DNA of 21,633 nt from Saprospiraceae bacterium. GTDB lineage: Bacteria > Bacteroidota > Bacteroidia > Chitinophagales > Saprospiraceae. Each line of letters opens with the position of its first letter. The stretch's first letter is position 1. Location of the stretch: NCBI GenBank assembly GCA_016708265.1, contig JADJGA010000001.1, positions 1-21,633 of the forward strand. Direction: 5' to 3'. Under the pieces are notes generated by a model that was given only the letters and a program-made list of their open reading frames with translations, made no database searches and was not told the origin of the DNA. The position numbers were made by a program, and so were the translations under genes. Shown one piece after another: positions 1-7,634 of this stretch.

Positions 1-478
1 TCCCTCCTGAGATAACCATCATCATCAATTGTTCCTATTATCTGTCGTGCTATTATTTCATCTTCTTCAGTCTCAAGCCCAAGATGGCCGATTTGTTTTT
101 CAAGATGATCTAATAGGGATTCAAAATCCACAACCGGAAAACTGGTTTCATAACTCGTATCTGATGACGAATTGGATAATCTGTAAGAAACCGGATCATC
201 TTCAATATATTCGTTTATGTAATCATCAAGTTCGAAGACCTCCTCCCTTTCTCCTCCTTCATCATATAAATCCTCCTTTTCCACTATCATTGTCAACACT
301 TTCCCCTTCATACGATTCATTAAAACCTTCATCTTCCTCAAGAGCAGGATTGCTTTCCAGCTCCCTCCTTGATCCTCTGAACAAGAGATGTTGAAGGCAA
401 CTGGATGAGCTTCATCAATTGCATCTGCTTGGGAGAAAGCTTCTGGACTAATTTCTGACTTAACTTCTGTTTTAACAT
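1..478 (-). CDS. rpoN: RNA polymerase sigma-54 factor RpoN, N-terminal part (runs off window, frameshifted)
   Basis: Sigma-54 directs RNA polymerase to -24/-12 promoters that need an AAA+ activator. Read on the minus strand from ATG 476-478, the first residues (MLKQKLSQKLVQKLSPKQMQ, then LMKLIQLP) are the Gln/Leu-rich activator-interacting region I. ELESNPALEE and a long acidic region II follow, then LLDHLEKQIGHLGL and IIGTIDDDGYL, typical of the start of the core-binding domain. The frame is broken twice. An extra base in the CCC run at 363-365 separates RIKE from ELESNPALEE, and a second shift lies near 265-270 inside the acidic linker. The rest of the gene lies left of the window. Both shifts look like base-calling errors because the family sequence resumes immediately. 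Identification is strong; integrity of the real gene is uncertain. Confidence 0.85.
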
Positions 479-556
479 ATTCTCACTTTCACATATTAAA
501 CATCAACACTGATGTTTTCGTTCATACAATTATTTCGAAAAAAAAATTAGGTAATG

Positions 557-588
557 CAAAATTATATTATATTTTTTAATAATACAAA
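557..588 (-). promoter_or_regulatory. Bacteroidota-type promoter upstream of rpoN
   Basis: On the minus strand TTTG (588-585) is followed after 20 bases by TAATTTTG (564-557). This fits the known Bacteroidetes primary-sigma consensus TTTG-N19-21-TAnnTTTG. Transcription would start near 550, giving a leader of about 70 bases before the rpoN ATG at 478. The region is AT-rich, so chance matching is possible, but both boxes and the spacing agree. Confidence 0.5.
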
Positions 589-647
589 TAAAATTGTAAT
601 TAAATATTTTATACGTTATAAAAATAATACATTTGTATATTCATTGC

Positions 648-681
648 ATAAAAAAGGCTGCCAAAATTGACAGCCTCTTTC
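648..681 (-). terminator. Rho-independent terminator of the DUF937-OmpA gene
   Basis: Read on the minus strand, AGGCTG, a 10-base loop, then CAGCCT is followed by a run of six T (AGGCTG/CAGCCT at 671-676 and 655-660). It lies about 35 bases past the stop codon at 714. The stem is also preceded by an A-rich tract, so it could work for transcripts from either side. Confidence 0.75.
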
Positions 682-713
682 AGTAAAATTAAATATTAAA
701 TAAAATGTGAAAA

Positions 714-1992
714 TTACATTTTTGTCACTCTGATATCTATCCTTCTGTTCTGTGATTTGCATTCAGGAGTATCATTTGCAGCACAAACAGGATGTTGTTC
801 TCCGTAACCTTCCGAAGCCAGTCTTTTTGAAGAAACACCAAGTTTTTGCAATTCGAATGATGCAGACTTAGCTCTCTGGTCACTAAGTTTCATGTTCATT
901 GCATCATCACCATCAGAATCAGTATATCCTCCGAGCTTAATATTCACCTTGGGATAAGCTTTCAGGATTGCAGCGATATTTTTGAGCTGCGACTGTGATT
1001 CAGCAGTCAGTGTGGATTTTCCCTTTTCAAAATACAAACGGTCAAAAGTAAACCATGTATTTTTTAACTTTGTTTCATCAGTAGTTCCTGTTTTGATGAA
1101 TTCAACCAGCTTGTTCTCAACACTTTTTTCTCCAACTTTCAGTTCAGATTTATCAGGTAATGACAATGTGATCTCTTTTCCAAGATATGTTACCCAGTTT
1201 CCTGCAGCATCTACTGTACCTTTTATACCGGCAACAGTTGATTCAACAGTTGAAGCAGCAGTATCCACAACTTCTGTTACTTCTGTTTTTACAGTATCAA
1301 CCATCCCGTTAGCAGTATCCATCACTTCCTTATTATTGCAGCCTCTTAACACAGCCCATAAAAGTACCAGTCCTATCAATAAAGCAAGCCATGGCCACAT
1401 TTTCTTAAAATTAAAACCACTGCCCGATGAAGTAACCTTCTCATCATAATTGAAACCGCTGAAATTTGTAAGATTTGCAAGTCCAGAAGGCAGCAATGAT
1501 TTTACAAATGTGCCCTGACCTCCGAGTAAACTCATCAATCCTGACAAACCCAAATTCTGGCTTTTCATTTGTTTTCCGATCAATCCCATCAGAAATGGAG
1601 CAGCTAAACTGCAGTGATGACACTGAACTTGATTTTACTCCCTTGTTGCCTGATATCCAGTCAACAATTGAACCAAGTTTATCACCAAATAACATCTTAA
1701 CTATAGGCAGGCCTAAATTTGTGATTTGTGAGAATTTACTTTCTCCTCCACCTGTTAGCCCTGATAATCCTCCCAGTACGTCACCATAATTGTTTTTTGT
1801 AAGCATATCGAGTATGCCTGATGCACCTGATTGTGTGCTTCCCTTTTGTATTAATGAACCAAGTATTGCCGGTGCTACTGATTCAAGTACACCTTTAGTT
1901 GATGATTCGCTTTCGCCAAGAAATCCGCTGGCTGATTTAGCCAATTCCCCGACGACCTGATTTTTGAATAGATCCAGAATGTTAATTGCCAT
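714..1992 (-). CDS. DUF937 / OmpA-family envelope protein (one frameshift)
   Basis: The gene starts at ATG 1992 (MAINILDLFKNQVVGEL). It has an N-terminal DUF937 (YidB-like) region of about 170 residues, Gly/Ser/Leu-rich with repeated LGGLSGLTGGG-like motifs. One transmembrane helix follows (WPWLALLIGLVLLWAVLRGC), then a Thr/Val-rich spacer and a C-terminal OmpA peptidoglycan-binding domain. The OmpA domain has TFDRLYFEKGKSTL, GYTDSDGDD, LSDQRAKS and NRRIDIRV, including the Asp and Arg that bind diaminopimelate in this family. The reading frame breaks near 1600-1610: the upstream frame ends in unrelated residues, while PFLMGLIGKQMKSQN continues the DUF937 domain in the next frame. The likely role is an inner-membrane-anchored protein contacting the cell wall; its exact function is unknown. 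A strong terminator follows the gene. Confidence 0.85.
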
Positions 1993-2269
1993 TTTATTTA
2001 TTTGTTTTGTTAAAAAATAAGGATAAAATACCTCACAGATATTTTTACTTCTCTATTGAAACGTTTAATTTTCAATAAGTCACAATTTTTAGAAAAAAAT
2101 ACAACGATTAAGCTGCAAGATAAAAGAAATAAGAAACCTGCTAAACTATTTTAAGCATTTTTTCTTCCAAAACCATGGGACTTTACCAAAGTATTTAAAA
2201 TATGTCCACCATCAAGTTGTGTTCAAATCCATAAGCTCAACATTAAGTTGATCAAAAATCGCAATTCCA

Positions 2270-2295
2270 CCAACTTTATTCGCCAATAAAGTTGG
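2270..2295. repeat. Perfect 11-bp inverted repeat with 4-base loop
   Basis: CCAACTTTATT (2270-2280), loop CGCC, AATAAAGTTGG (2285-2295) form an uninterrupted stem. No T-run follows on either strand, so it is not a classical terminator. It may be an operator, an mRNA structure, or part of the possible gene remnant that covers it. Confidence 0.7.
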
Positions 2296-2388
2296 AGACA
2301 CAGTCGTACCTCGTAAATCATAAATTGTAAGTCCACAAGCAAATTGGTAACAAGTTAAATGAATTATCGATCGATTAGTTGACAATTC

Positions 2389-2403
2389 TATTTACAGTAA
2401 ATA
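2389..2403. promoter_or_regulatory. Palindrome TATTTACAGTAAATA, possible operator
   Basis: Two 7-base arms (TATTTAC / GTAAATA) surround one central base, about 72 bases before the alpha/beta hydrolase start at 2475. The size and symmetry suit a dimeric regulator site. The sequence is AT-rich and no regulator gene is adjacent, so this is only a suggestion. Confidence 0.25.
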
Positions 2404-2474
2404 AATGTAAATCACACGGTGTTCCAAACTAAAAGTGTTCAAAATTGTTATTTTTTTATTTCATACATCTCATT

Positions 2475-3317
2475 ATGAACCTGGTTTTAAAACTTATCAG
2501 ACTAAAGTTCTCAATTCTTTCATTTATATCACCGGCTTATGCTTCAGGACAAGCACTTAATTTATTTCAGAGGCCACATTTTCAGAAAATACGCGACAGA
2601 GAGAAGGATTTTCTGGAGAAAACAAAGATATTGAGATTGCCATACAGCCCTGAAGATATAATAATTTATGAGGGAGGCAATAAAGACGGCAAAAAGGTCT
2701 TGATGGTCCATGGCTGGGATTCCAATCCCGGCAGTATGGCCGGAATTGCAGAGGAACTTATAAATCGGGGATTTCATGTGCTTGTTTTCAATGTCCCTGC
2801 TCATGGTATTTCAGTTCAAAAAACCACTAACATGCTTTATGTGTCGGATATCCTGATAGATCTCCTGAAGAAATTCAACATTAACGGAAATATTTCTGTT
2901 GTGACACATTCGTTCGGATCCGGAGCAACCAGCTTTGCTCTGAAAAAATCAGGTATTAAAGCCGATAAACTGGTTTTTATAACCTCACCTGATAAACTTT
3001 ATGACATTTTTAAGGACTTTGCTGACAGGATTGGTCTGACAGATAAAGCATTCAGAATAATGTGCGAAACAACAGAAAAAAAATTCAACTACTCATTTGA
3101 AGAGATGCAAATATCAAAATTGCTTGAATCATCACATTTCAACAAACTGCTTCTGATACACGACAAAAAGGATATTATCTTACCGTTTACCAACGCTGAA
3201 GTAATATCCCACATCAGTAAAAATACCGAACTGTATGCAACCGAAGATAAAGGTCATTATAGAATTCTCTGGGATGAAACTGTCATTGGAAAGATCAAGG
3301 ATTTCCTGCTTCAATAA
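2475..3317 (+). CDS. Alpha/beta hydrolase family protein
   Basis: A 280-residue protein, taking ATG 2475 (MNLVLKLIRLKFSI) rather than an upstream ATG at 2445 that adds only ten residues. The N-terminus is basic and hydrophobic. The alpha/beta-hydrolase core shows the oxyanion motif HGW (residues 79-81), the nucleophile elbow THSFGSG with Ser146, a likely acid Asp233 in HDKKD, and His261 in DKGHY. The nucleophile motif lacks the usual leading Gly (T-H-S-F-G), a tolerated variant. The substrate cannot be told from sequence; esterases, lipases and peptidases share this fold. It precedes the DUF4292/EnvC pair by 64 bases on the same strand, so co-transcription is possible. The reading frame is intact. 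Confidence 0.85.
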   Translation: MNLVLKLIRLKFSILSFISPAYASGQALNLFQRPHFQKIRDREKDFLEKTKILRLPYSPEDIIIYEGGNKDGKKVLMVHGWDSNPGSMAGIAEELINRGFHVLVFNVPAHGISVQKTTNMLYVSDILIDLLKKFNINGNISVVTHSFGSGATSFALKKSGIKADKLVFITSPDKLYDIFKDFADRIGLTDKAFRIMCETTEKKFNYSFEEMQISKLLESSHFNKLLLIHDKKDIILPFTNAEVISHISKNTELYATEDKGHYRILWDETVIGKIKDFLLQ

Positions 3318-3381
3318 ATATATGCTGATTCCGGAATTACAACAAATTGAACAAAATTGAGTTAAATTTTAAATATTCTGT

Positions 3382-4146
3382 ATGATTAAAAAAGAAGCAG
3401 CAGTAATTTTTTTAGTTTTTATTTCATTTTCCTTTTTTTCATGTAAAACAGGCCGATCCGTTGCAGGAACAGGAAATTTTGATAAATTGAGCGACAACCT
3501 CATTATGGAAAAACTTGCGGAATCAAATCTGCAATTCACTTATCTTAAATATGACTGCGATGTTAAGTTTTTAACTGACGGAAATGACATTGAAGGTAAT
3601 GCTGAAGTACGCATGAAAAAAGATGAATATATTTGGATTGCTGCGAAAAAATTCGGTTTTGAAATCGCCAGGGTTTTGATCAGGCCAGATTCCTTTTTCC
3701 TCCTCGACAGATTCAACCGGAATTATACTGCTGAATCTGTTGATTACCTGACAAAAACCTATGGACTTCCCTTTGGTTTCAAGGAATTGCAGGATATAAT
3801 GGCAGGCAATAATCTTGTAAATGATCAGCAGGTCAAAAGCAGGAGTTTTTCTGATAATAATTATTTGATCGAAACATCTGGTTCAAAATTTAATGTCTCT
3901 TATGTCCTGAACAACAGCTTTTATACTACTTTTGCCAGGATTTCTGACAGTTTGAGCAAATCGGTTGAAATCAAGTATTCCGATTTTAAAAAAATTGAAA
4001 AAAGAGAAATTCCGAACACAAGAGTTTACAAGTATTCGGGGAGCTCTTCCGAAAATTCTGTTATTGAAATCAGGATCAATGAACTTTTGATTGACAAACA
4101 ACATAAAATTAAGTTTGAAATTCCTTCTGGTTATGAAAAGATTTAA
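3382..4146 (+). CDS. DUF4292 domain lipoprotein
   Basis: A 254-residue protein with a signal peptide ending in a lipobox (FSFFSC, Cys21), so probably a lipid-anchored envelope protein. The body matches the DUF4292 family known from Bacteroidetes: an N-terminal helix, a beta-rich stretch with EGNAEVRMKKDEYIWI and RVLIRPDSFFLLDR, then alternating strands resembling a LolA/LppX-like half barrel. That fold similarity is my inference. Its last 14 bases overlap the start of the EnvC-like gene, and this pairing is common in the phylum, suggesting a linked role in cell-wall or outer-membrane maintenance. The biochemical function is not established. The frame is intact. Confidence 0.8.
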   Translation: MIKKEAAVIFLVFISFSFFSCKTGRSVAGTGNFDKLSDNLIMEKLAESNLQFTYLKYDCDVKFLTDGNDIEGNAEVRMKKDEYIWIAAKKFGFEIARVLIRPDSFFLLDRFNRNYTAESVDYLTKTYGLPFGFKELQDIMAGNNLVNDQQVKSRSFSDNNYLIETSGSKFNVSYVLNNSFYTTFARISDSLSKSVEIKYSDFKKIEKREIPNTRVYKYSGSSSENSVIEIRINELLIDKQHKIKFEIPSGYEKI

Positions 4147-5299
4147 TCTGTACTTTTTCTTTTTCCTTCTTGTAAGTCCTGTTTTTTCTCAAAACCGAGC
4201 TCAGCTTGAACAGGAAAGATTGCAGATCATTGACAAAATAGAATTTATTACAGGTATCCTGAAGAAAAATGTTGCCGACAAGGAAAATACTCTCCTTTAC
4301 TTCAATTCACTTCAACAACAGATAGGGAACAGGGAAAAAATCCTGAAAAACCTGAAATTGCAGATTTCCGGTCTGACCAGCGAAATCGCAGAAAAACAAA
4401 AGACACTTGATACTCTCGAAGAAAATATTACTCAGCTCAAGGAAAAACAGTCAAGGCTTATACGAAGCAATTACCTTAATACTATCACGAAAAACAAATA
4501 TCTTTTTTTGTTTTCTTCAAAAGGCTGGGATGATTATCTGGACAGGAAGCGCTACTTAAAACAATACAATAAATTCATCTTTGAGAAACTGAACAGCCTT
4601 GAAAAACAGGAAAAGGAAATTCAGAAATTATTGAAAGAAATTAATACAAATAAAGCCGAAGTTGAAAAACTTGCTGTTTCCGAAAATGAAAATCTGATCA
4701 AACTCAATGAAGAATCAAAACTAAAAACCCTGACTCTGAACAATCTAAGCTCAAATGAAGCAAAATACAGGGCTATCCTAAATACTCAGAAAATACAGAG
4801 AGAAGAATTAAACAAAAGTATTGAGAATATAATAATAGACAGATTGAAAAACAGCTCAGGATCATTAACTGATACAGAAAAAAATACCGGTTCGGAAAAC
4901 ATCTCTGCATATAGAACAAAACTTTCGTGGCCTGTATCAAAAGGATTCATCTCATCAGGTTTCGGGAGACATTCACTTCCGGGCATGCCCGGTGTATATA
5001 CCAACAACAGCGGGATAGATATTATCACTAATCCCAATGAAACCATCAGGGCGGTTTTTGATGGTGATGTTGCAGGATTGATGTATATAAACGGCTATAA
5101 CTGGATGATAATTCTAAAACACGGTGAATATTACAGCGTATATTCAAAACTTGAAACTGTCAATATTTCGAAAGGGGACAGGGTTGCAAAAAATCAGCCC
5201 TTAGGAAAAATAAGCGAAAATGGTGAATTTCACTTTGAAATATGGCATCTTAAAACCAAATTAAATCCTGAATTGTGGCTGAACAGGTCTATAAATTAA
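4133..5299 (+). CDS. EnvC-like murein hydrolase activator (coiled coil + degenerate M23/LytM domain)
   Basis: A 388-residue secreted protein. I start at ATG 4133, which gives a clean signal peptide (MKRFNLYFFFFLLVSPVFSQ); an ATG at 4091 would add 14 residues and spoil it. Residues about 21-265 are a Lys/Glu/Leu/Gln-rich coiled coil. The C-terminal ~105 residues are an M23 peptidase fold (SSGFGRH, GIDI, YNWMIILKHGEYYSVYSKL, FHFEIW, NPELWL). Metal ligands are altered: the His normally just before GIDI is replaced (NNSGIDI), and the usual YxHL motif reads YSKL, although the final HFEI His remains. By comparison with E. coli EnvC, this suggests an activator of cell-wall amidases in division rather than an active endopeptidase. 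It is translationally linked to the DUF4292 gene through a 14-base overlap. Confidence 0.85.
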   Translation: MKRFNLYFFFFLLVSPVFSQNRAQLEQERLQIIDKIEFITGILKKNVADKENTLLYFNSLQQQIGNREKILKNLKLQISGLTSEIAEKQKTLDTLEENITQLKEKQSRLIRSNYLNTITKNKYLFLFSSKGWDDYLDRKRYLKQYNKFIFEKLNSLEKQEKEIQKLLKEINTNKAEVEKLAVSENENLIKLNEESKLKTLTLNNLSSNEAKYRAILNTQKIQREELNKSIENIIIDRLKNSSGSLTDTEKNTGSENISAYRTKLSWPVSKGFISSGFGRHSLPGMPGVYTNNSGIDIITNPNETIRAVFDGDVAGLMYINGYNWMIILKHGEYYSVYSKLETVNISKGDRVAKNQPLGKISENGEFHFEIWHLKTKLNPELWLNRSIN

Positions 5300-5360
5300 A
5301 TAAGATCCTGCAAACAATTCCATTTATCTCAGTACAAAGATTATTTATTACAAATGAATT

Positions 5361-6559
5361 ATGTTAGACAAAAAAGACAATAAAAAAACATTACAAAAAC
5401 CAGACGAAAAAGCGATCCTGATCGGAGTTTTCCTGAAGAACTCTGAAAGCTCAGGACAGGCATATCTCGACGAACTCGAATTCCTTGCCCAGACTGCCGG
5501 TGCAATAACAGTCAAAGTATTTACCCAGAGACTTGAACAGCCGGACTCAAAATTTTTCGTCGGAAAAGGAAAAATAGAGGAAATTAAGGAATATATCGAA
5601 AACAGAGGTGATATTGATATGGCAATATTCGATGATGATCTGTCCGGAAAACAGACTTCCCTGCTTGAAGAACTGCTTGGAGTTAAGATCATAGACAGAA
5701 GTACACTTATACTCGATATCTTTGCAAAAAGAGCCCAGAAATCAGAAGCTAAGGTTCAGGTCGAACTTGCACAGCTTCAGTACCTGCTGCCAAGGCTGCG
5801 CGGATTATGGACACACCTCGAAAGACAGCGCGGGGGTATCGGAATGAGAGGCCCGGGTGAACAGGAGATCGAAACAGACCGTCGTATTGTAAAATATAAA
5901 ATAAAAAAACTTAAGGAAGACCTCATTCAGATAGAACAGCAGGATAAAACCCAGAGAAAACGAAGGGATGAACTTATAAGGGTTGCCCTGGTAGGTTATA
6001 CCAACGTAGGTAAATCCACCCTGATGAATTTGCTTACCAAATCTGAAGTCTTTACTGAAGATAAACTGTTCGCTACTCTCGACACAATAGTCAGGAAAAT
6101 GGTGATTGGCAATATGCCATTTCTTATGTCCGATACTGTCGGTTTTATCCGGAAACTTCCCCATCATCTTATTGAAAGTTTCAAATCTACTCTTTCTGAA
6201 GTCAGGGAAAGTGATATCCTGCTGCATGTCATTGATGTTTCTCATGCACAATTCGAAGATCAGATCAATACTGTAAACGTGACCCTCAGGGAACTGGATG
6301 CAATGGATAAAACAATCATACACGTATTCAATAAAATAGATCTTTTCCGAAAATATCTTTTGATGATCTGCTGGATGAAGAGACTAAAGATGAACTTATG
6401 GAGAAATTTATGACTAATATGAGAAATCAATTCGGAGACAGGATCATTTTTATATCAGCCAGGGAAAAGGAAAACATCGATAATTTACGTGAATTGATAA
6501 AAACTGAGGTCGAAATCAAATATAAGATCAGATACCCGTACAAAACACAGTACTGGTAA
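5361..6559 (+). CDS. hflX: GTPase HflX (one frameshift near the C-terminus)
   Basis: HflX is a ribosome-associated GTPase that splits stalled or stressed 70S ribosomes. The N-terminal domain contains FFVGKGKIEEI and IIDRSTLILDIFAKRA. The family linker GGIGMRGPGEQEIETDRR is at about 158-175. The G domain has Walker A GYTNVGKST (212-220), switch ATLDT, DTVGFIRKLP (258-267) and NKID. After NKIDLF the frame breaks at about 6340-6355. The correct C-terminus (SFDDLLDEETKDEL, then IFISAREKENIDNLRELI, ending YKTQYW) continues in another frame to TAA 6557-6559. The corrected length of about 400 residues is normal. A missing base is the simplest explanation. The gene lies 61 bases after the envC-like gene. 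Confidence 0.92.
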
Positions 6560-6586
6560 TCTTAAATCATAAGTTTGTCCTGACTT

Positions 6587-7026
6587 TTATCTCAGCCTGT
6601 CCATTGACCTGACAGTTTTTCATCCCTGCCTATGAACCTGACAGCCAGAATTGCAAAAACTATACTTACAAATGGCATGTACAGGGCTATGGAATCCTTT
6701 ATCTCTCCTTTGCTCTCAATAAGGTTTTTTGCCTCATTATAGAATAATACAGCAGCTACTACAAGCACCAGAACACTAAGTACGATAACCAGATAACTCA
6801 ATTTCAATTGCAGAACTCTGTTCCTGAATAAAAATATAGCTACCAGGGCACTTAATCCACCCAAAGAGCTCAATACAATCAAAAATATATTGTCGAATAT
6901 ATCATAGTCCAAATCAGTTAAAAAGCCGGCACTTTTAATGTCGCTTACTGCAAATGGAAACTGGAAAAGTGCTGCAAAAGCCATAAAAGCTAAAAAAAGA
7001 AATATCGTCTGCAATCTCTGTATCAT
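6587..7026 (-). CDS. DUF4293 family four-helix membrane protein (frameshift at last codons)
   Basis: A small inner-membrane protein of about 145 residues with four predicted transmembrane segments: residues 7-27, around 45-67, 75-97 and 117-133. The MIQRLQTIFLFLA start and the IGRDEKL end match the Bacteroidetes-specific DUF4293 family, whose function is unknown. As written the frame ends at 6592 with SGQWTG. Adding one base after DEKL (near 6614-6617) restores VRSMDRLR and a stop at 6587, the usual end of the family, so I give the corrected end. It converges on hflX with less than 30 bases between the stops. Confidence 0.85.
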
Positions 7027-7221
7027 ATCTGAAAATTTTAATTTAATGCAAATATGAAAACAAGTTTTTACTCCTGTTTGTTTTCGGCTAAAAAAATTAA
7101 GAAAACATCGATTTGCAATTTATAAATTCGATCGAGCTATTTACATCCATGTTGCAATATGCTCAAAAAATGGCAGATGATTAAATCTTTTACAGAAGCC
7201 TTTTCTTGCTCGGTGAGAATG

Positions 7222-7330
7222 GGCAGGAGGCTTGAGGCAAATCCTCACTCTAAATCCCTGCCGCTTCAGCGGTACAGGTACTCCTTTTTATTAACAAAAA
7301 TCCATTAAACAACTTTTTCCCAAAAAGGAG
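7222..7330. repeat. Hairpin-rich intergenic element, left copy
   Basis: GGCAGG (7222-7227) pairs with CCTGCC (7257-7262), with GAGG/CCTC pairing inside the loop. CCGCT-TC-AGCGG (7261-7272) forms a second tight hairpin. CTCCTTTTT (about 7281-7289) pairs with AAAAAGGAG (about 7322-7330). The CTCCTTTT / AAAAGGAG arms resemble those of the right-hand element, suggesting two diverged copies of one repeat family. Confidence 0.5.
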
Positions 7331-7398
7331 AGGGACTTTTTTTAGTCGTTATTTCAGAGCTCTAAAGAAAAAATGCGGTTTTTTATCGGGAAAGTACT

Positions 7399-7485
7399 CC
7401 CCTTCTCCTTTAAACTAAAGATTTATCGAACTTTAGAAAAGTTTGGAACTTTTCTAAAGTTTAAAGTCATTTAAAGGAGAAGGGG
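7399..7485. repeat. Nested palindrome (MITE- or REP-like element), right copy
   Basis: The outer arms CCCCTTCTCCTTTAAA (7399-7414) and TTTAAAGGAGAAGGGG (7470-7485) are a perfect 16-base inverted repeat. Inside, AACTTTAGAAAAGTT (7429-7443), loop TGG, and AACTTTTCTAAAGTT (7447-7461) are a perfect 15-base inverted repeat. The whole 87 bases can fold into one long hairpin with an internal bulge. The outer-arm motif continuing into GGTTGGGGGATGAGG resembles widespread non-coding repeat families. Without a second full copy in the window I cannot prove mobility. Confidence 0.75.
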
Positions 7486-7552
7486 TTGGGGGATGAGGAT
7501 AAACAAAGGAAGTAGACTCAGGCAATGATCTTAAAAAATTAATTCTAACACT

Positions 7553-7582
7553 TTTGAACAACTCAGGCAATTTATAGCTTTA
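7553..7582 (+). promoter_or_regulatory. Possible promoter of the M14 carboxypeptidase gene
   Basis: TTTG (7553-7556) and TAGCTTTA (7575-7582) approximate the Bacteroidetes -33/-7 boxes with an 18-base spacer. One base of the -7 box and the spacing deviate. The start codon is at 7635. Confidence 0.35.
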
Positions 7583-7634
7583 TATAATTAGATAAATTGT
7601 GGGTTAAAACTAACAGTTAATAAAATCTATTAAA

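Larger units (their letters stand above)
1993..2474. other. Gene-poor region with a possible minus-strand gene remnant
   Basis: No intact gene was found in these 482 bases. On the minus strand, about 2395 down to 2212 can be read as a protein-like stretch containing GLTIYDLRGTTVSP and VGGIAIFDQLNVELMDLNT. After one frame change it continues as LDGGHILNTLVKSHGFGRKN to a stop near 2146. The composition looks protein-like, but I cannot assign a family and there is no convincing start codon. It may be the tail of a decayed gene or an open frame by chance. The region also holds two palindromes, described separately. Confidence 0.35.
7027..7634. other. Long intergenic region holding structured repeats and a putative promoter
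   Basis: There are 608 bases without a gene between the divergent DUF4293 and M14 carboxypeptidase genes. The centre (about 7200-7500) is less AT-rich than its flanks and packed with inverted repeats, annotated separately. An 11-base direct repeat ACTCAGGCAAT occurs at 7516-7526 and 7561-7571. I see no protein-like reading frame. Confidence 0.6.

Noticed and set aside
29..394. Plus-strand open frame of 121 codons at the window start
   Set aside because: It is the shadow of rpoN; the opposite strand carries clear sigma-54 motifs and this frame has low-complexity Ser/Pro/Leu content.
982..1449. Plus-strand open frame of 155 codons
   Set aside because: It lies antisense to the OmpA domain and spacer, and its Ser/Val-rich content is just the complement of the Thr/Glu-rich coding strand.
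2216..2240. GTTCAAATCC resembling a tRNA T-arm
   Set aside because: The flanking bases do not form the five-base T stem and no acceptor or anticodon arm is found around it.
2378..2410. TTGACA followed by an AT-rich box, like an E. coli sigma-70 promoter
   Set aside because: Bacteroidota primary sigma factor does not use this consensus, and the second box is a poor match.
7222..7485. CRISPR-like array
   Set aside because: The repeats are inverted and nested, not regularly spaced direct repeats with unique spacers, and no cas genes are present.
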